From: an uncultured Phascolarctobacterium sp.
GTDB taxonomy: Bacteria > Bacillota > Negativicutes > Acidaminococcales > Acidaminococcaceae
Length of the DNA: 64,000 nucleotides
Reading direction: 5' to 3'
Assembly: GCA_900545535.1 (NCBI GenBank)
Contig: UQZN01000013.1
Span: 25,708-89,707 of the forward strand
Shown piece after piece: positions 1 to 6,278 of this stretch; the stretch's first letter is position 1, and each line of letters opens with the position of its first letter. The translations under genes and the position numbers were made by a program. The notes below the pieces were generated by a model that had not been told where the DNA came from, made no database searches, and saw only the letters and a list, made by a program, of their open reading frames with translations.

Positions 1-221
1 GCACCTGCTTTGAGGTAGGAGGATGCAGCACGACCAAATACCGGGAATTGAGCGGATTTACCAGAGGTAATATGACGTTCAATGTGTCGACCAAGAGTTA
101 CGGAGTTCTGCGTATATGCAGTGAGGGTTTCACCTGCATATAATTTTAAGAACATTGCTAAACGATCTTGCGGGGAAGCTCCTTGGATTAGACCGGGAGC
201 TGCAATAGTAATATCTGCCAT
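1..221 (-). CDS. Major capsid protein, T7 gp10-like (N-terminal part, runs off the left edge)
   Basis: The first 73 codons of the head shell protein. The start is ATG at 221, preceded on the minus strand by AAAGGATGATT as ribosome binding site. The visible residues match the N-terminal arm of the T7 capsid protein: a GETLTAYTQNSVT stretch corresponds to GEVLTAF...SVT, and SGKSAQFPVFGR corresponds to SGKSAQFPVLGR. It follows the scaffold gene, as in T7. A terminator-like hairpin lies between the two genes. The rest of the protein, including any frameshift product like T7 gp10B, is off-window. Confidence 0.93.
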   Translation of the reverse strand, partial: MADITIAAPGLIQGASPQDRLAMFLKLYAGETLTAYTQNSVTLGRHIERHITSGKSAQFPVFGRAASSYLKAG

Positions 222-244
222 TAGTTAAATAATCATCCTTTCTA

Positions 245-280
245 AATAAAAAAAAAGAAACAGCCATAATATTTGGCTGT
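245..280 (-). terminator. Terminator-like hairpin between scaffold and capsid genes
   Basis: Read on the minus strand, a perfect 7-bp stem ACAGCCA/TGGCTGT with a 7-nt loop is followed by TTTC and a run of nine T. It starts directly after the scaffold stop codon, and the capsid ribosome binding site lies just beyond the T-run. No phage-type promoter is visible between hairpin and capsid gene, so the capsid message must either read through it or be processed here. In T7 the main late terminator lies after gene 10, not before it. Confidence 0.7.
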
Positions 281-281
281 C

Positions 282-1043
282 TTATCCGAAAATATTTGAA
301 GCTGCTACTTTAGCTTCTACAGTTTTTGTGTATTTGGCATCACGACCATAGCGGGGGTCTGCCATTGCTTTTGTCATTTCAGAAGTGTCTGCGAAACCAG
401 TAGTAACGCCAGAGTTTGCGCTGCCTAGAACAGAAGCGTTAGATGTACCATTTTTTGCAATCATCTGCGCTTGAATTCCAGCCATGTATTCTTTAATAAC
501 AGGAAGGTCAGCAGTGGTCATAATGTTGTTGAAAGCGGAAACTTGCGCTTCGCCTTGAGTAGCAACAAAGGCTGCCATTTGATTAAAATTTTCTTCACTG
601 CCAGCATACCCCTTTACGGTAGCGACAAATTTATCTGCTGTGGCTTGAAGGCCTGCAATGCAAGCATCAACAGCCGCTTTAGGATAACCTGCTTGTTCCA
701 GTTCTTGATACTGTGCTTCTGTGAGGGTTCCTGTTTCATCATAGGTACTTTGGAGAGCTTCAAAGTTCAAACCTTTATCAGTGATGAGTTGTTTTACTTG
801 TTCGGTAGTAGCTTTTGCTTCTGCTACTTCCTTTTGAATATCCTCAGGGGTTGGAGTTGCTACCTTTGTTTCTTCTTCGGCAGCCTTATCGTCCGCTTTG
901 TTATCTTCGGATGTTGTTAAGTCTAGATGCTGACCATTACTTATTACTTCTACTTCTGATAAATCAGGTTCAGTTACAGTAGGAGTTTCTTCGGTTGTCA
1001 CTTCTTCTGTGACGACCACTTCTTGATTTTCTGTGGTTTCCAT
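282..1043 (-). CDS. Scaffold / capsid assembly protein, T7 gp9-like
   Basis: A 253-residue acidic protein placed between portal and capsid genes, exactly where T7 encodes its internal scaffold protein (gp9). The first ~70 residues are rich in Glu, Thr and Val. The middle (about 70-130) is helical and charged. The end is basic and Ala-rich, with the motif DPRYGRDAKYTKTVEAKV, typical of the capsid-binding tail of scaffolds. Scaffold proteins guide procapsid assembly and leave before DNA packaging. Start ATG at 1043 has GGAGGAACCA upstream. Identification rests on position and composition more than on residue-level similarity. Confidence 0.85.
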   Translation of the reverse strand: METTENQEVVVTEEVTTEETPTVTEPDLSEVEVISNGQHLDLTTSEDNKADDKAAEEETKVATPTPEDIQKEVAEAKATTEQVKQLITDKGLNFEALQSTYDETGTLTEAQYQELEQAGYPKAAVDACIAGLQATADKFVATVKGYAGSEENFNQMAAFVATQGEAQVSAFNNIMTTADLPVIKEYMAGIQAQMIAKNGTSNASVLGSANSGVTTGFADTSEMTKAMADPRYGRDAKYTKTVEAKVAASNIFG

Positions 1044-1057
1044 TGGTTCCTCCTTGG

Positions 1058-2587
1058 TTATTGATTGGGAGCCGTCTGTTGCCCTTCTACGAGGCCTTTG
1101 GCGACTTGAGGTGTTGCTGCTTGCGCCATTTGCATCATGGCTTGCTGCTGCATTTCTTCCTGCATTTGTTCGTCTGATTTGACAAGCCCGGTTGTGTCGA
1201 GGTTGTTAGCAGAAGCGAGGGCGAGGGTTATGTTACCCCAGTTGAGCCGCTGCTGGGCGTCGGGGATGTCTTTGACGATGCTTAGGAAGCTGGTAATTTT
1301 ACTGAGGTCGTGACCACGACCAAGAGCTTCGATACCTGTTGTGATTGCTGGTTCTACCATATTGTCAGGGATTTGCGGTAACTTTCCGGTAGCTTGAAGT
1401 TGTGCTAACAATCTTCGTACCAGTGGGAGCTGTAATTCCTGCGATAAGATAGAGTAGATACCACCTAAAGTATCTTCAAGTTCTCCTGCTACATATCTGA
1501 TTTCTTCTGCGGTAACACGTTCACCATTTCTTTGAACAGCAGAATTGAGCATAAAAACATAAGACAGCCGAGCTTCAAGAGCGTCTGCTGTCTGTTTTGC
1601 AATTTGCATATCCTGAGTTTTTTGCAGTTGTAAGGTTTGAATGTCCTCTAAGCGTCCGGGAGCAAAACCACCATTTTTAGTTTTGGTAAGTTTGCGAACC
1701 TGAGTAATACCATTAGGATTAACAAGGTTGATTACAGTAGCCGCTATAGCAGCTAACTCAACGATTGCCTTTTGGAGTCCTTCAAGAGACTTGAGATCAC
1801 CAAGGTATTCTTCGACATAACTTCGACCATAGGACTCACCATCAAGTTTTACAAGGCGCAGAGGTATCCACGGGCATTTATCTTTAGGATAGTTATTTTC
1901 TGTTCCCGGTATCTGCTTGCCTTCGATTTCTTGGTAGGAGTACATTCTGTCATCTTCGTTACTGTAATAGACATGGGTATAAATTACTATTACTTCATCA
2001 GGTTTCTTATTGGAGTCGATGAGTTTCCTTACATCAGATGGAAGTGTTGCAACAGTTAGTTTGTCGGTTGCTACGAGTTGGATTAGGTTTCCTAAGGCAT
2101 CCCTTTGTATGATGTAGCTGTTGAGCCGATAGAGTTTGATACCACCTTCTTTTGGTGGTAAGAACAGACAACAGTTACCAGCAACTAAAAGCTGTTTTAG
2201 TGCTTCATTGATGGTGACTCTTATTTGGTAGGTTTCGATACAGTTGAGTATGATTTGTTCCATTTGGACAAGCTTTTGCTCAATTTCATACTTTGCGTTT
2301 GCGTCTGCTTCAAAATATGCTGCAAGATCATCACGCAAAGTAAGTTTGTAAAAAGGTGCATTAGGAGGAAACAATGCTAAGAGCAATTTTGCTGTTAGGT
2401 TATTTAAACCTCTAGCACCAACGGACTGATGAGGTGTCTCATACGTTGTATCTTTATTGTCACTTTCTTTAGGGAATAGGGAAGGAATTGTGTATTTAGC
2501 ACAGTCTTCCGCTCGGGTGACATAGGCCTTGCGGTCATTTTCTAATCGTTCGTAAATTTCTTTTGCAGTTTCGACAATTTCTACCAT
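1058..2587 (-). CDS. Head-tail connector / portal protein, T7 gp8-like
   Basis: A 509-residue protein (T7 gp8 has 536). The portal is a dodecameric ring at the capsid vertex through which DNA enters and leaves and to which the tail attaches. It begins with a segment typical of podovirus portals (a YVTRAEDCAKYTIPSLFP stretch), carries the QSVGARGLNNLTAKL motif near residue 55, and ends in the Gln/Met-rich tail common in this family. The ATG overlaps the TAA of the preceding small virion gene (TAATG), indicating translational coupling. The scaffold gene follows after 14 bases. Confidence 0.94.
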   Translation of the reverse strand: MVEIVETAKEIYERLENDRKAYVTRAEDCAKYTIPSLFPKESDNKDTTYETPHQSVGARGLNNLTAKLLLALFPPNAPFYKLTLRDDLAAYFEADANAKYEIEQKLVQMEQIILNCIETYQIRVTINEALKQLLVAGNCCLFLPPKEGGIKLYRLNSYIIQRDALGNLIQLVATDKLTVATLPSDVRKLIDSNKKPDEVIVIYTHVYYSNEDDRMYSYQEIEGKQIPGTENNYPKDKCPWIPLRLVKLDGESYGRSYVEEYLGDLKSLEGLQKAIVELAAIAATVINLVNPNGITQVRKLTKTKNGGFAPGRLEDIQTLQLQKTQDMQIAKQTADALEARLSYVFMLNSAVQRNGERVTAEEIRYVAGELEDTLGGIYSILSQELQLPLVRRLLAQLQATGKLPQIPDNMVEPAITTGIEALGRGHDLSKITSFLSIVKDIPDAQQRLNWGNITLALASANNLDTTGLVKSDEQMQEEMQQQAMMQMAQAATPQVAKGLVEGQQTAPNQ

Positions 2588-2772
2588 TAGATGTTTAACC
2601 CGGTTCCTCTGGTATTGTTGATACCGATAGTAAGGTTTTGTTTACCGGATTTCCTCTTTTTAGGTGTAGTTGCTGTATCGACATCTGCTTGTACATTTGT
2701 CTCTACAACAGGAGGAGCAGGAGCGGCAGCAACAGGAGCAGGGGTATTTTTAATCTTAGGTTTATTACACAT
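2587..2772 (-). CDS. Small basic virion protein, T7 gp7.3-like
   Basis: 61 residues: a Pro/Ala-rich N-terminal half (from MCNKPKIKN) and a basic C-terminal half ending KRKSGKQNLTIGINN...GTGLNI. The end resembles the C-terminus of T7 gp7.3, a small tail protein needed for adsorption, which ends in a Lys/Gly-rich stretch and GGGINI. The gene sits directly before the portal gene, as in T7. Ribosome binding site AGGAGAGACT precedes the ATG. Function is inferred from position and the tail motif only. Confidence 0.7.
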   Translation of the reverse strand: MCNKPKIKNTPAPVAAAPAPPVVETNVQADVDTATTPKKRKSGKQNLTIGINNTRGTGLNI

Positions 2773-2785
2773 AGTCTCTCCTGTT

Positions 2786-2983
2786 CTACATATTTACTGG
2801 GTTATAACCAGTTGAGGTAGGATTGAGTTTAATTTTTAAAGCATCCCTACCTTTTCTTTTGTAAGCGTCATCCCCACCACCGTAAACAGGGGCTTCCGGC
2901 TCAGTTGCTTCTGTTTGAGGAAGTAATTGAGTGGCTGTCATTTGAGTGTTTGTGACGCTCGGTGTTTTTACTTTAAAACACAT
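2786..2983 (-). CDS. Small virion protein, T7 gp6.7-like
   Basis: 65 residues starting MCFKVKTPSVTNTQ, similar to the MCFSPKIKTPKM start of T7 gp6.7, an internal virion protein ejected into the cell. A Pro/Glu-rich middle with YGGGDD is followed by RKGRDALKIKLNPTSTG. Its ending recalls the neighbouring gp7.3-like protein (basic segment, then alternating hydrophobics, then Gly/Asn), so the two may be ancient duplicates. The start ATG overlaps the stop of the upstream gene (TAATG). Confidence 0.7.
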   Translation of the reverse strand: MCFKVKTPSVTNTQMTATQLLPQTEATEPEAPVYGGGDDAYKRKGRDALKIKLNPTSTGYNPVNM

Positions 2984-3198
2984 TAAGTTTCGTAGTCCTC
3001 CTCATCGGGTGGATTTGCTAAAGCTTCTACTACTTCTAAGACTGCCTGTACGCCTTTCATGTATCCAATATGTTCATCATTGTTTGCGTGTTGCTTTCTC
3101 ATCAGTTCGGAGAAACTAAAGACTTGCTTGAGATACGCTAAGGCTCCTTTAGGAACTAAAGGAACCATAGGGTCTTCGAGGTTGAATATAAGTATCAC
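2983..3198 (-). CDS. Small phage protein of unknown function in the gp6.5 position
   Basis: Up to 71 residues with a GTG start at 3198; an internal ATG at 3168 gives 61 residues starting MVPLVPKGALAYLKQ. GAGAGGAA lies immediately before the GTG, which is very tight, while the ATG has no clear ribosome binding site, so the start is uncertain. The protein is helical and ends in an acidic tail (PPDEEDYET). It is the first gene behind the phage-type promoter at 3202-3224 and occupies the place of T7 gp6.5. No function is recognised. Confidence 0.7.
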   Translation of the reverse strand: MILIFNLEDPMVPLVPKGALAYLKQVFSFSELMRKQHANNDEHIGYMKGVQAVLEVVEALANPPDEEDYET

Positions 3199-3201
3199 TT
3201 C

Positions 3202-3224
3202 CTCTCTCTTGTATCTGGAACAAT
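3202..3224 (-). promoter_or_regulatory. Candidate phage RNA polymerase promoter (structural genes)
   Basis: On the minus strand: ATTGTTCCAGATACAA followed by GAGAGAG. It differs from the copy at the RNA polymerase stop codon at two of 23 positions. The length equals that of T7 promoters (about -17 to +6), and the sequence ends in a purine run that would be the 5' end of the RNA. It lies before the gp6.5-gp10 gene block, where T7 has late promoters. Confidence 0.75.
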
Positions 3225-3227
3225 AGT

Positions 3228-3250
3228 CATTTCGTTATATATGGAACAAT
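3228..3250 (-). promoter_or_regulatory. Degenerate second copy of the phage promoter
   Basis: On the minus strand: ATTGTTCCATATATAA followed by CGAAATG. The upstream recognition half is intact, but the GAGA initiation block is lost. It overlaps the exonuclease stop codon and lies 26 bp upstream of the good copy at 3202-3224. It may be a decayed or weak promoter of a tandem pair. Confidence 0.4.
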
Positions 3251-4005
3251 TAAGGATGCCATATTATTGGGTGCTTGGTTTTGAAGTCGTAGTCGGATGC
3301 TCTGAGTATCCTTGCGACTCTGGCCTGTACCAAGGCATCTTTTTCGGTAAGTCCTTTTTTCTCGAAAGCACTGACTACGGTTGCCCATGTGGCTCCTTCT
3401 TTATCCAAGAGTTTTTGTGCTGATACTGGCCCCATACCCGGACAGCCTTTGTAGTTATCAGTGACATCACCTATCAATGTTTGATAGAGGTGCCAATAGT
3501 TAGCCTGTTCGGTAGTGATGTCGTAAAATTCATTTCTCAGGAAATCATAGAAGCGACCAGGGATTGTTTTGAAATCTTTGTCACCGCTTATGATAACGGT
3601 GTTGGCTTTGAGTGTTGCAAGGATACCTATACAATCGTCGGCTTCCAGTCCGGGTCTTTGGTAGCAGGTATAGTTGGCTTCTACCCATTGTTTAACGGCG
3701 TAGTAACAGACAGGCTTGCGTTTGTCTGCCCGATTGATTTTATAAGTGGGCAGGATCTTCATACGGAAATTATCAGTGTCCGAAAAGCACATGATGATTT
3801 CGTATTTGCCTTCGTATTTGTAGTGTTTGAGGACTTTGTCTGTGAGGCTTAGTATCGTTTCGTCGACTTTGGCTTGGGCTTCTCCTGCGTCGGCATGGAG
3901 TGTCCAGAGGTCATTGCCCCAATGAATTGGAGTTTCGACGGATGAGGTTGCCCGGAATACGACCATATCAGCATCAAAGAGGATTTTCAGGGGTTCTTTA
4001 GACAT
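3250..4005 (-). CDS. 5'-3' exonuclease / flap endonuclease, T7 gp6-like
   Basis: 251 residues of the FEN/5'-exonuclease family. Metal-binding acidic residues are in ILFDADMVVFRA (near residue 12), GLEADDCIG (~120), SGDKDF (~140) and the helix-hairpin-helix part (GDVTDNYKGCPGMGP, ~178-192). In T7 this enzyme removes RNA primers and degrades host DNA. The gene sits between the ligase block and the structural genes as gene 6 does in T7. It overlaps the small gene upstream by 8 bases. Confidence 0.93.
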   Translation of the reverse strand: MSKEPLKILFDADMVVFRATSSVETPIHWGNDLWTLHADAGEAQAKVDETILSLTDKVLKHYKYEGKYEIIMCFSDTDNFRMKILPTYKINRADKRKPVCYYAVKQWVEANYTCYQRPGLEADDCIGILATLKANTVIISGDKDFKTIPGRFYDFLRNEFYDITTEQANYWHLYQTLIGDVTDNYKGCPGMGPVSAQKLLDKEGATWATVVSAFEKKGLTEKDALVQARVARILRASDYDFKTKHPIIWHP

Positions 4006-4231
4006 TCTTGTAGTCGCCTTTCTTTGCCAGCCAGTCCTCTGCGGAAATATCTTTATATTCAGCGGGTCTGTTTACGTCAATGCAACGCACTAAACACTTG
4101 CTTTTATCTAAAATTTCTGGGTAGTATTTAAACCCCCTACGTAAAAGTGTGGTGGCTGCTCCTTTGCTTCTTCGGATTATGTGGGTGTCAGGGTAGCCAT
4201 TAGTTAAGTATGTATATATTACATAAATCAT
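3998..4231 (-). CDS. Hypothetical phage protein
   Basis: 77 residues, basic, starting MIYVIYTYLTNG. It contains a TTLLRRGFKYYPEILDKSKCLVRCIDV stretch read here only as pieces: a TTLLRRGF helix and a KCLVRCIDV strand with two cysteines. No family is recognised. It lies 3 bases after the ligase stop and its end overlaps the exonuclease start, so it is translated within the same message. It is well packed between real genes and on their strand, which supports it being genuine. Confidence 0.7.
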   Translation of the reverse strand: MIYVIYTYLTNGYPDTHIIRRSKGAATTLLRRGFKYYPEILDKSKCLVRCIDVNRPAEYKDISAEDWLAKKGDYKNV

Positions 4232-4234
4232 TTC

Positions 4235-5176
4235 TTAAAAGTCTCCTTCTGTTTTATCGTGGCGTATGCCTTTAAACCTTGGTTCCCTCAGGACACCTTT
4301 GGTACTCTCGGTCATAGCGTCGATTTGCACGATTTTACCGACGATTTCATCATAGAAAAATTCAGACCACCAGCGTTTCCGTTGGTCATCCGTGAGCCCT
4401 GTACCGACAGTTACCGTTTTACCATCCCGGAACTGACAGACAAGCGCACCTACCATGCCTTTATATTTGCCGGTTCCTTCTTGGAGCGACAGGACTTTCA
4501 GGTCATAACTGATACCCTGCTTGATTTTCAGCATGGTTTCATTGCGTTTACCGGGATAGTAGCCGGAGTTTGGGTCTCGGACAACTAAACCTTCACCTCC
4601 AGCTTTCCAAACTTTGTCAGCGGCTTTGTCGATGTCTGACCATGTGTAGGCGTAGTATTGAGGGACGAGGTAGGTGTGGCAATAATTGTGTTGCCATCCT
4701 TCGAGGTCATCCAGTGCTTTATAGCGTTCTTCATAAGGGCGCACTTCACAGGCACTCCAAAATTCGTCAGGGCTAAGGGAGTCGTGGATGTAGGCGGCTA
4801 CTTCGTAGTGCTGGGCTTTAGTGTCCCGGCACCAGCCACTGATCGTCGGTTGTGGCACACCTTTAGCGTAACCTTCAAAGATGATAACGTCCGTGCAGAG
4901 TGCCATTGAGATGTCGTACAGTTCCGGTTTAAGGTGTTCAAGGCTCAGATATTCTTCACCTGTGCGGCTAAAGATATGGACACTTGTGGTATCACATACG
5001 GCAAAACAAAAGACACCATCAAGTTTCTCTGAGTACATCAAGGGAAACTGAGGTGCCTTTTTGTTATTCATCTTTTCACGAGGTAGACAGAGCTGGACAA
5101 GGTGTGCCTTATCACGAGGAAAGTTTGGGTAATAGTCGAAGAAGGTCTTAGAGGTTTTCTTTTTCGGGGTTGCCAT
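4235..5176 (-). CDS. ATP-dependent DNA ligase, T7 gp1.3-like
   Basis: 313 residues with the start taken at MATPKKK (ATG 5176, preceded by GGAGGAACCCA) rather than the longer frame from 5218. Nucleotidyl-transferase motifs are visible: I in YSEKLDG (Lys acceptor of AMP, ~residue 48), IIIa/IV near FEGYAKG and GEGLVVRDP, and V in MLKIKQG. The C-terminal OB fold follows (VGALVCQF...VGTG). It seals nicks during phage replication. T7 encodes its ligase early; here it lies between the lysis genes and the exonuclease. The start overlaps the end of the FTR-like gene by 29 bases. Confidence 0.93.
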   Translation of the reverse strand: MATPKKKTSKTFFDYYPNFPRDKAHLVQLCLPREKMNNKKAPQFPLMYSEKLDGVFCFAVCDTTSVHIFSRTGEEYLSLEHLKPELYDISMALCTDVIIFEGYAKGVPQPTISGWCRDTKAQHYEVAAYIHDSLSPDEFWSACEVRPYEERYKALDDLEGWQHNYCHTYLVPQYYAYTWSDIDKAADKVWKAGGEGLVVRDPNSGYYPGKRNETMLKIKQGISYDLKVLSLQEGTGKYKGMVGALVCQFRDGKTVTVGTGLTDDQRKRWWSEFFYDEIVGKIVQIDAMTESTKGVLREPRFKGIRHDKTEGDF

Positions 5177-5411
5177 TGGGTTCCTCCTTCTGATACAAGC
5201 CGCACTTACAGACACCATAAGACCTCATATATCTACAGGGACAGACGGTGTCTTCGTTGCGGACGTTTTGACAGGGACAATACATTCTGCCGTATTTGGT
5301 TACTTGTCCTAAAAATTTGTCTGAGAGGGCATCAAGGCGTTCCTCAGAGCGTATTGAGTATCCGTTGGTGGCGGCTATAGCTTGAAGTTCTTTTTTGTAA
5401 TGTGGAGTCAT
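5148..5411 (-). CDS. Ferredoxin-thioredoxin reductase catalytic-chain-like protein
   Basis: 87 residues with the cysteine signature of the FTR catalytic chain: Cys45-Pro-Cys47, Cys57-Pro-Cys59 and Cys68-Lys-Cys70, followed by GLY. In the known family, four of these cysteines bind a [4Fe-4S] cluster and two form the redox disulfide that passes electrons from ferredoxin to thioredoxin. The last interval (X8) equals the canonical one. The first (X9) is shorter than the X16 of plant enzymes, and the last motif is CKC instead of CHC. Its start overlaps the stop of the small zinc-ribbon gene. A redox role in an anaerobic host, perhaps for nucleotide reduction, is inference. Confidence 0.8.
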   Translation of the reverse strand: MTPHYKKELQAIAATNGYSIRSEERLDALSDKFLGQVTKYGRMYCPCQNVRNEDTVCPCRYMRSYGVCKCGLYQKEEPNGNPEKENL

Positions 5412-5569
5412 TATTTACCTCCACCTGTAATATCTTTAGTTTTCAAAGTGTAACCGCAAGGACACTGAATAGTGACTTTAGCGGGTTCTACAAGGTTACC
5501 TAAGGTAAGCAAAGGTCTACCGCATTTAGGACAGGAAATATCAACAGTAACAGCTTTTTTCTTAGTCAT
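5411..5569 (-). CDS. Small zinc-ribbon protein
   Basis: 52 residues, starting MTKKKAVTVDISCPKCG. Two Cys pairs (CPKC at 14-17 and CPC at about 37-39) suggest one zinc ribbon. The ATG overlaps the TGA of the holin-like gene (ATGA), and its TAA overlaps the ATG of the FTR-like gene, so it is a tightly coupled member of this operon. Such small zinc-ribbon proteins are common in phages and are often regulators, but no specific function is recognised. Confidence 0.8.
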   Translation of the reverse strand: MTKKKAVTVDISCPKCGRPLLTLGNLVEPAKVTIQCPCGYTLKTKDITGGGK

Positions 5570-5943
5570 TCACTTTTGATCTCCTTAGCTACCTTAATGA
5601 TTTTTTCTGCTACTTTATCAAGGGCTTTATCAACAGTTTCCCCGGTGACCTGTAGGTTATGCGGGGTTACCTGTTTGGCGATCAGCATTTTGTACATGGT
5701 GTCTTTAGAGGGTGCAAGGAATGCTAAAAGGGAAGTTGCAATAAATAATACACTGAAAATGGTAATAACAATTTTTTGGATTTTATTTTCTTGTTTTGTT
5801 GATAAATCAGCTTCAATAAAATAGAGTGAAAGGAAGAAAGTCAACAAGAGTCCCAGCATCACTACACATATAGGGGTTAGTTGTAGCTTTTCCACCAAGT
5901 CTATCCAATAGAAAACCATAGGGTCAATAATAGGTTCATACAT
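5566..5943 (-). CDS. Two-helix membrane protein, holin candidate
   Basis: 125 residues with two predicted membrane segments: about residues 23-42 (ICVVMLGLLLTFFLSLYF) and 58-76 (KIVITIFSVLFIATSLLAFL). They are separated by a short charged loop, and a long Lys/Glu-rich helical tail follows. Size, topology and a place directly behind the 3D-domain muralytic gene fit a holin that lets the lysin reach the cell wall. The family is not recognised, so this is a positional call. Ribosome binding site AAGGAGGAAATTAATT precedes the ATG. Confidence 0.6.
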   Translation of the reverse strand: MYEPIIDPMVFYWIDLVEKLQLTPICVVMLGLLLTFFLSLYFIEADLSTKQENKIQKIVITIFSVLFIATSLLAFLAPSKDTMYKMLIAKQVTPHNLQVTGETVDKALDKVAEKIIKVAKEIKSE

Positions 5944-5957
5944 AATTAATTTCCTCC

Positions 5958-6278
5958 TTAGTAGTAAACCCTGACAATCCTTTGCTGTCTGCCGAAGTTT
6001 ATAGCATCCCTGTAATTGTCAAAGTAAATATCAATTTTGTTTGTATAACCGCCACCGAAGCGGTCTTCAACGGTATAGATGTGTCCGTCGATTTTCACTT
6101 GGGTACCAAAAGGTAAATGGTCGGCGGCTATTGTGCGTCCTTGGGTTGCCCTAGTGCCACTTGCGGTTATCCCATCAGCCTTCCCGCATTCCTCAACGGA
6201 TGCAGTGTAGGCTGTGAGCGTGACATCCTGAAAGTAAAAGGCGGCTAAGAGTGTACATAAAATCAGTGACAATCGCAC
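5958..6278 (-). CDS. Exported 3D-domain cell wall hydrolase (probable endolysin)
   Basis: 106 residues. The N-terminus (MRLSLILCTLLAAFYF) is a signal peptide or signal anchor. The remainder is a 3D (Asp-Asp-Asp) domain as in MltA/Sps-type lytic transglycosylases: TAYTASVEECG, then DGITASGT, then the closing motif VEDRFGGGYTNKIDIYF with the three conserved aspartates. The domain cleaves peptidoglycan glycan strands in known proteins. The 5' end overlaps the DNA polymerase gene by 16 bases and the holin candidate follows. With the T7-type lysozyme inactive, this is the best candidate for the lysis enzyme. Confidence 0.8.
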   Translation of the reverse strand: MRLSLILCTLLAAFYFQDVTLTAYTASVEECGKADGITASGTRATQGRTIAADHLPFGTQVKIDGHIYTVEDRFGGGYTNKIDIYFDNYRDAINFGRQQRIVRVYY

